From assembly GCF_030269925.1 (NCBI RefSeq), contig NC_085116.1, positions 4,154,001 to 4,218,000 on the forward strand: DNA of 64,000 nucleotides. Reading direction: 5' to 3'. Position numbers and translations under genes: made by a program. Of the stretch, positions 57,894 to 64,000 are shown in pieces (positions within the stretch are counted from its first letter, which is position 1; every line of letters starts with the position of its first letter). Below the pieces are notes generated by a model. That model saw only the letters and a list, made by a program, of their open reading frames with translations, had not been told where the DNA came from and did not search any database. Source of the DNA: Bombyx mori. Its lineage: Eukaryota; Arthropoda; Insecta; Lepidoptera; Bombycidae.

Positions 57894-60800
57894 CTAGAGG
57901 GCGGAGGGCGCGGCCAAGGCGGCGGCGAGGCGCTGCAGTCGCGCGGACAGCGGCGCGAGGCGGGCGCAGCGCGAGGCGCGCAGGGCGGCTGCGGCGCCGC
58001 ACAGCGCGCCCGCACACTCCGCCCGCGAGACGTCGCCGCACGACCACGCCTCCTGAAGCGACGAACAATATGAGTGGTCAAGTACCTGAAGGTATGTAAA
58101 TACTTTTTTTTATTTATTTTTTATTGCTTAGACGGGTGTACGAATTCACAGCCCACCTGGTGTTAAGTGGTTACTGAAGCCCATAGACATTTACAACGTA
58201 AATGATCCACCCACCTTGAAATATAAGTTCTAAGATCTCAGTATAGTTATATAAAGCGCCCTGTTAACGATCAAATTTGTTTGTCAAACTTTACGTTTTC
58301 ATCAAACAATAGCTTAAACGATCAAACGAAAGAGCAAACAAGTTTGTTAAATTGTCCATAAAATTAATTTCTCTTTGCCGTAACGAGACGTCGTGTCGAG
58401 CAACGACTGAGATCTTGTTTGACAAACATTCCCATTCAGGTTCAAACTTGTTTGTCAAACACGCTGTCAATCAAGATTTCCATCAAACATCAACCTCGTA
58501 AACTGTTTGACAAAAGCGTCAAACAAAGCTGCATGCAGTGAGAATTCATCAGTACAATTGTTTTTATATCTTTAGATTTATGGTAGCTGTAGCAACAACC
58601 ACTAAAATGTTTGTGAAAATAACATCGTGATTAGTTTTAAAATGATGGCAGTATTCATATTTTAATGACAGACTATAGAAAGAGTGGATAGTGGGAAGGG
58701 CTCGTCACGACATGAACCGTCTTGTGAATTCTTTACAAACTATGGAGGATAGAAGTAAGGAGCACCATCCCAGTGCACTAAAAATTGATCGTTGAAAGAG
58801 CGGCAAATAAGGTGGCGCCACAGTAGCAAGTGGAAGGAAACAGCGCCAAAAACTACCACACTTCACCTCAATTCAGTACACTTCCCTCTGTTTAAAACTG
58901 CTCTATTCATATCATTTCTACTTTCTACACTAGCGCTATTTCGATGAGTTTGCAACAATAACTTGCTCTTTTTACAGGTAAACACTTTTTCAACTTGAGC
59001 CCCGCCCCCATACAAGATGGTGCTCCTTACCTCTATCCTCCATATTACAAATATAGTTTCAACTAACCTCTTCGATTAGGTCTAAATCGTCCTCTTCATC
59101 GTGATGTGCCAGTTGATTTTTGAGCGTCTGTTGAACATTCACAATTATTTTAATTATAAAAACATTTTAAATAGATCTACGGTGTATATAATATTGAGGC
59201 GTATTTGTACTTTGAAAATAAAAGAATATAATATACAGGTACAGGATTTACATGTGTATTTACATGTTGTGCTCAAGCAACACTTCCCAAGCGAACTATG
59301 ATTATGTCCTCTCCTTTTTGAGGCAATAATTTCGTTATTTCTCTCATTTTTTCTTCCAAAAACAGTGGTATTGTGTGAATAGGGAGAGAACATTTGTGTG
59401 TGCATACAAAGCTTTATATATGATACGAACGCTATCGATATTAACCTTGGCGTTTTATTCTTGACTCGAGATCGCCAAGCAGGCCCTGAATGGTGTAAAT
59501 ACCTGTTTCATATTAAACGAGTTAAACCGAACTAACTAAATTGTAAATAAATAAATACTAAGTAAGAAAAATAAACTACCAAACGTATAAATCAAAACAA
59601 AAGGATATCGGATATAGAAAAGTGTGGCAGTATAAAAAAATAATTTTCGGCTAATCGATTTCAATATCGATAGTAATAAATAACTTGTGATAAAAGGCTA
59701 CTTTAAACATAACAAAAAAAAACATATACCAACAACTAATTAGTAAGTACATTGACAAATTCAATTCGTAACTTTTCAAGATTTTTTTTAGTATCAATGA
59801 GGAATAAGCTCACAATTCTAGTGAAGCACATATGAGACATGAGCTAGCCTCGCTTAGGATTACTTCGCGGCAGAAATAGACAAGACGGATCCATCACACG
59901 GCCCCTCAATATAACTCAACATATTGAGTTATTATAGATAGGAAAACGAAGTTCGGGTTGTAATTCTATAGACGGATGATGAGAGAGTGTTGGTACTAAG
60001 TTTGGGTTCATATATACGGACCGTATTGGAATGATTATGTGTTGTAACTGAATTGAACCCAAGACTGACCTCGACCGACTGTCGGTACTGCTCCATCATA
60101 TTCTTACTTGCGTCGAGTTCAGCCAGTTTCTTCACTACCACGTCCGCCACGTTTTTTTCTGTTACGTCTATTTTTTCTCTGAAAGCAAAAAAGTACTAAC
60201 TTAAAAAAACGATTATAAAAAACGTGTGGGTGAGTGAGTGCACTGTGCGTGTGTATGTGTCTGATCTGATTGTAGATGTGTACAAACTTTAACTGAATTC
60301 TATTGTAATGCAGTAGACTTTTTGGCGGGAACTCGAGGAGTGAAGTTGTGTGATTTGTTGTGATTTGTTTTATTTTGTCTATTTAGTGTTTCTTCAGGTT
60401 TATGTATAATATGTGTATAGTAACCGGCAAACATCGTGAGCAAATGACCTTGACTGCGCAGAACCGAATTTTAGATCACTTTGGTGGTGAGGGTGAGGCG
60501 CAACGGCAGGGGAAATCGTATCGAGCGCGTTATTGGTAGATCAGTCGAACCTTGCGTCCCGCACCGCGCCCTCATTCCGCTTGCTCCCAAAAGTACGCTT
60601 GCGTACAGTGAAAAGTCTATCGTTATTAATCGTTAATAAATTTTGTTATAATTGCTTGTTGACTTTGTTGCCATTGCTATTTGTTGAGTGTTTGTTGATT
60701 TTTTATAAAAAATACACTATGCCGCGACAAACTGGTGTAGTATTCAAAAGAAAGGGTAGAAAAATTGTGTACGACGTATATTGCTTCATTATAAAACAGG

Positions 60801-63800
60801 GGAAGAATGATATTATGGAAAAAGTAAAACAGACTTCGGAAGCAACAAAAACATCAGTGAGTACTGTTAGGTGCATTATTAACGAAGCTAAAGGCTCTGG
60901 CTTGCTCGTCGTGCTTGGGACTCCGGGTAAGAAAAGATCAGGGAAGAAGAAAGTTACCGGAATGGATAGTTTCGTTCAATCTGTAATAAAAACATGTAAT
61001 CATAATAACTACATAACAAGCAGTGAAACTCCGTACCGTAGAAAGGCTTCGAAAATTTTAAAGAAGATATACATTTTAATGGCTCGGAATGAAGTTTACG
61101 ACGAATTATGAAAGAGCTAGGCTTCAGATGGAAAAAAAAAACAGAAAATAATCGGAAGCTGGTAATTGAAAAAAGTAACATTCGATTACTACGAATCGAA
61201 TATCTTCAAAAAATAATAAATTATAGACAATAAAGAAGATCGAACCGACCGAGTCGTAAACTACACCGATGAGCCCTATGTCGACTTATCACGATGATGG
61301 CGACTCGGGTGATGAAAACAGTGCTGATGATAATGGTCAAGATTATGATAACGAAAAAAAAATTACAAATACCAGCTTCGCTTCAACTGAACGAAGACCT
61401 GGCAACAGCTCTAGTTTTGACTTAGTAGAAGGAATATCTATTTTACCCCAAGATTAAATTATTACAATTATTAACCTATATTTTTTGTTGATGTTCTAAT
61501 AAATATATAAATAAATACATATGTTGATTTTAATAATTTAATTGCATTATGACGCAGAGTAAATAATGTTTTTGCACGTGAGTGTACCATGCGCAAACTT
61601 ACCCCCACTACGTCAACAAATGCTCAAGAAGTTTGCCGGCTATTATAATAGCGGTGGTTTATTAACTGTTTAATATCTGTGAAAGTGCACAAAAGTGGGA
61701 AAATTAAACAAAGCCGCTGGAAGTAGCTTCTCGGGATCCTCCAAAAAGTCCACTGAAAAAGTCTCAGTAAATGACCACCATTTTACTGAGATTATATTTC
61801 ATCTCATATAATCTCATCTCATTGCATTTAATTTCATCTCAGTTGATTAATGTCTCAAATTAATCATCTTCATTTCATTTCACTCCATATTTATCATTTT
61901 TCATAAAAATAAGAATATAAATTAAAATAAGACATGACCTAAAGGTCTTAGTTACCAGGTCATAAAATCCCTTAAAAAAATGTTCTATGATGTCCCGCTA
62001 CAGATAGTTACACATTCCCTGGGTGTATAGTTACCTGAGCGCGCTGAGCAGGGTGGCATCGTGCTGCTTGTCGTGGTGCGCGGCGGCGAGGCGCAGCGCG
62101 CCCAGCAGGCGGGACAGCGTGTCGTCCAGCGCCAGCACGCGCCGCATCAGCACGTCGCGCTCCGGCTCCTCCGCCTCGCAGCGCTGCCGGTGCGCGATGG
62201 CGGCCGACAGCGTGCGCAGCGACTCAGAACCCGACTCCACCTCTGCCATAGACAACCGACTCGCACGTTGGCATCTTATGATTCAGACTATCAATCAGAA
62301 CGGGGGCAAAGAAAACTGTTCCTTACAGCCTCGACTCACTGTAAATATTACTTTTATCTTTCTGCCCGACTAAACTAAAGTACCCTTCGTAATTATCATA
62401 GCGTACTCTGAGCAATGAAGACTTGCGGCTGAAAACGAAAACTTTGAAATTTCGATAGTAAAATATTCATAGTAAGACCATCACTAAAAACTATGTAAAT
62501 ATCTACGGTTCTTCAAATAAAAAGTTAAATAACAACAACGAAACTACACAGTCAAAATGAAATGTTTAAACACCTTTCTCAAAGTCCACAGAGTCTCTCT
62601 CCGGCGACAGTTCGTCTCCGCTGGAAATGCCGATGCCGTCCGCCCCCTCCGGCCCGGACCACCAGTCCTCGACGCAATCTGTAACGAGTGCACAGAAAAT
62701 AGAAAACACTTTTCTTAAAAAAAATAAGACGTTAGAAATTCAGATTACAGTTCAACAACCGGAATATAAATTCGATATCTATTGATAAAATATATTTTTA
62801 AATTGTACTCTGGGCATAAAATTTGACGCCCACACGGTCATGCGAATTGCGCTTTGATTTATGGTAGAACACCAATTGTCATATTTGTGACTTATAATTT
62901 GTTTTTTACTTTAGAATTTCAACCAACTGTTTACGTCACCAAGGCCATATCCCAGAATTTGGTAAAGGCAAAAAGCAAAGATGGATAGTAACGACCGAAG
63001 TTCTTCAAACAACCATTTCAAGAATTTACAGCTGCCTTTTTCAGGAATCTATAATGTTAACCCTGCGCAAAGTAGATCACATGAGTGCTCATTTGTATAG
63101 TTCAATCACCTTCCTTGCAAGTAGGAGAGCCCAAGTCTTGAAATCAGTTTTAATAAGAATGTAACGCGTGTCGTGATACTTCGGGAGCAAACGGTTGAGT
63201 TTAGTCGTCATATAGGTGGATAACTCACCGGGGTCCGTGACGAGACAGGGTTCAGTCTCGGAGTCGAGTAGGTCGGCGGAGTTGTCGTCGGAGGCGTCGT
63301 CGTCGTGCGTGGCGGCGGCGGCGTGCGCGGCGGCGGCGTGGGCGATGCTGGTGGCGATGGGCGGAGCGGCCCGCACGGCGCGAGCGATGGCCGCCAGCAG
63401 CCCGCCGCGCCCCTCCTCCTCCGGGGTGCCGGCCTCGCCGCTGTCACTGCGACTGTACAACATTAAAATTAAATAATGAGTTCACAAGCTTGAGTAACTA
63501 AAGATAGATTATTGATAGTATACTTTTTCATAGATTCAAGTTTTTTTTTTCTCGTACTTGGGGTCTCGACATCTACTGTGTACTTTTGATTGTACTGTTG
63601 TTTTTGCGAGTGAAATATTCGTCATTTTTTAAACAATGAACTTTCTTCTTATTTTTTCGTTCTTAGCACTTGGGTTCAGTTTTATTCAATCGTTTGTATA
63701 GATGTGTGGGTGCGCACCTGAAGGCGTCGTTGTGGTAGACGGTGGGCTGCAGCAGGTCGGGGGGCAGCCCGTAGGCGGCGAGCAGCGCGCGCGTGAGGCG

Positions 63801-63933
63801 CTGCAGGCGGCGGGAGAGCGCGAGCAGCGCCCGGCCCGCGCCCGCCGCGCCGCCGCGCACCCGCGCCGCCCAGCACAGCGCCTCCTGGCGACGCTGCTCG
63901 CACAGCCGCACCAGCTGCCGACACTCCGCACGT
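57894..63933 (-). CDS. Unidentified GC-rich coiled-coil/acidic protein gene, 3' seven coding exons (5' part beyond window)
   Basis: Seven minus-strand exons can be joined in frame: 63933-63718, 63452-63229, 62678-62574, 62242-62035, 60178-60070, 59127-59068 and 58052-57894, ending in TAG at 57896-57894. Every border is GT-AG and the phases fit (2, 1, 1, 2, 0, 0), which strongly supports a real gene. The 359 visible residues begin with an Arg/Ala/Leu-rich helical block (LLALSRRLQRLTRALLAAYG) and VYHNDAF. They continue with an Ala/His run and an acidic stretch (DDDASDDNSADLLDSE), then DCVEDWWSGPEG, a helix with MRRVLALDDTLSRLLGAL, a possible coiled coil (KKLAELDASKNMMEQY), acidic HHDEEDDLDLIEE, and an Ala/Leu/Arg-rich C-terminus. 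No catalytic motif, membrane segment or signal peptide is visible, and I do not recognise the family. The exons are extremely G+C-rich against AT-rich introns. The gene is convergent with Bre1. The frame enters from the right edge, so the start codon is outside. Confidence 0.8.
58113..58250 (-). repeat. Bm1 SINE 3' fragment in the unidentified gene
   Basis: From TTATTGCTTAGACGGGTG to CTCAGTATAGTTA in inverse orientation, stopping sharply where the GTTTGACAAAC-rich segment begins. Confidence 0.88.
58251..58560. repeat. Segment with repeated GTTTG(A/T)CAAAC palindromes
   Basis: At least four copies of an 11-base (imperfect) palindrome lie near 58279, 58421, 58449 and 58503, with more half-sites (ATCAAACG, GTCAAACAAAG). 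Origin unknown; possibly a non-autonomous element. Lies in the intron between exons ending at 59068 and starting at 58052. Confidence 0.6.
58743..59042. mobile_element. MITE with TA duplication in the unidentified gene
   Basis: Inverted termini TGGAGGATAGAAGTAAGGAG and TGGAGGATAGAGGTAAGGAG (reversed right end), both flanked by TA, 300 bp. The right end is 25 bp from the exon at 59068-59127. Tc1/mariner-type by the TA target. Confidence 0.85.
59795..59905 (-). repeat. Very degenerate Bm1 remnant
   Basis: GAGACATGAGCTAGCCTC and TTACTTCGCGGCAGAAATAG recall the inverse Bm1 middle; heavily mutated. Confidence 0.4.
60423..61640 (+). mobile_element. IS630/Tc1/mariner-type element nested in repeat family A
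   Basis: Inverted termini (A/G)CCGGCAAAC(A/T)TC(G/T)TGAGCA with flanking TA at 60421-60422 and 61641-61642. 1218 bp, shorter than expected for a complete member, and containing a broken transposase. Confidence 0.85.
60720..61457 (+). pseudogene. Tc1/mariner-superfamily transposase relic
   Basis: The first frame starts at ATG 60720 (MPRQTGVVFKRKGRKIVYDV) and carries an N-terminal DNA-binding region with SVSTVRCIINEAKGSG. It then shifts near 61085-61111 (KELGFRWKKK readable in another frame) and again before YTDEPYVDL, which corresponds to the first catalytic Asp motif. Most of the DDE domain is then missing, and the frame ends in an acidic tail (DDGDSGDENSADDNGQDYDN) and EGISILPQD. Internal deletion plus frameshifts make it inactive. 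Confidence 0.75.
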
Positions 63934-64000
63934 CTGGAATACCGTAAGTTTTATTTAAAATAAAAATTCAGTATTATGCATGCGGGATTCATTATAATCC

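Larger units (their letters stand above)
60300..61980 (-). repeat. Repeat family A copy split by a Tc1/mariner-like element
   Basis: 60306-60420 (GAGGAGTGAAGTTGTGTGAT, TTTAGTGTTTCTTCAGG) and 61643-61980 (GTCTCAGTAAATGACCACC, then ATTTCATCTCAT-type repeats) are the two halves, in inverse orientation to 34925-35300. Confidence 0.8.

Noticed and set aside
63208..63947. Several long frames on both strands in the GC-rich right end
   Set aside because: GC-rich exons open other frames; only the frame that joins through splice sites with correct phases was kept.
1..64000. CRISPR arrays, bacterial-type operons, riboswitches, free-standing tRNA or rRNA genes
   Set aside because: None seen. tRNA-like heads belong to SINE copies; box-B matches lie inside Bm1 or next to a hAT element.

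Overview
This is a 64 kb piece of an insect nuclear genome, almost certainly a lepidopteran and most likely the silkworm Bombyx mori or a close relative. The evidence is a dozen or more copies of a Bm1-type tRNA-derived SINE, Helitron-like ends (hairpin followed by CTAG), mariner, hAT, Harbinger and Jockey-type elements, AT-rich non-coding DNA, and spliced genes with GT-AG introns.

Layout. From 1 to about 24.7 kb there is no host gene I can support. This part is a repeat archive: degenerate Bm1 copies, Helitron-like elements, a young Jockey-type retrotransposon with an intact ORF2 and a perfect target-site duplication (6370-9914), the 3' end of a CR1/Jockey-type LINE, two mariner relics, and a hAT element sitting inside a Bm1 copy.

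From 24.7 to 40 kb there are five compact protein genes. On the minus strand (24769-27159) a spliced transcript appears to carry two non-overlapping mitochondrial ORFs separated by one base: a 67-residue LYR-motif protein resembling the MIEF1 microprotein (L0R8F8), then a 139-residue MTRFR/C12orf65-type mitoribosome rescue factor in which GGQ reads GGS. Next come an intronless Dredd-type caspase (29432-31063, +), the RNase P/MRP subunit POP5 with a 20-nt first exon (33623-34809, -), and a four-exon FGGY carbohydrate kinase (35916-39945, +).

From 41.8 to 52.9 kb lies the E3 ubiquitin ligase Bre1 (RNF20/RNF40 orthologue) on the plus strand. I rebuilt 16 coding exons and 907 residues, ending in a C3HC4 RING, followed by a long 3' UTR that contains a palindromic MITE. 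Its introns hold several Bm1 SINEs, a pogo-like element and a hAT element.

From 57.9 kb to the right edge a minus-strand gene converges on Bre1. Seven 3' coding exons are visible (359 residues). It is GC-rich and Ala/Arg/acidic-rich, its product is not recognised, and it continues beyond the window.

Functionally the genes look like a set of housekeeping neighbours (mitochondrial translation quality control, RNase P, sugar phosphorylation, histone H2B ubiquitination) plus one immune caspase, not an operon-like pathway. The exception is the LYR/MTRFR pair, whose known relatives both act on the mitochondrial large ribosomal subunit. All exon joins were made by eye from splice consensus, reading frame and family resemblance; no transcript data were available.
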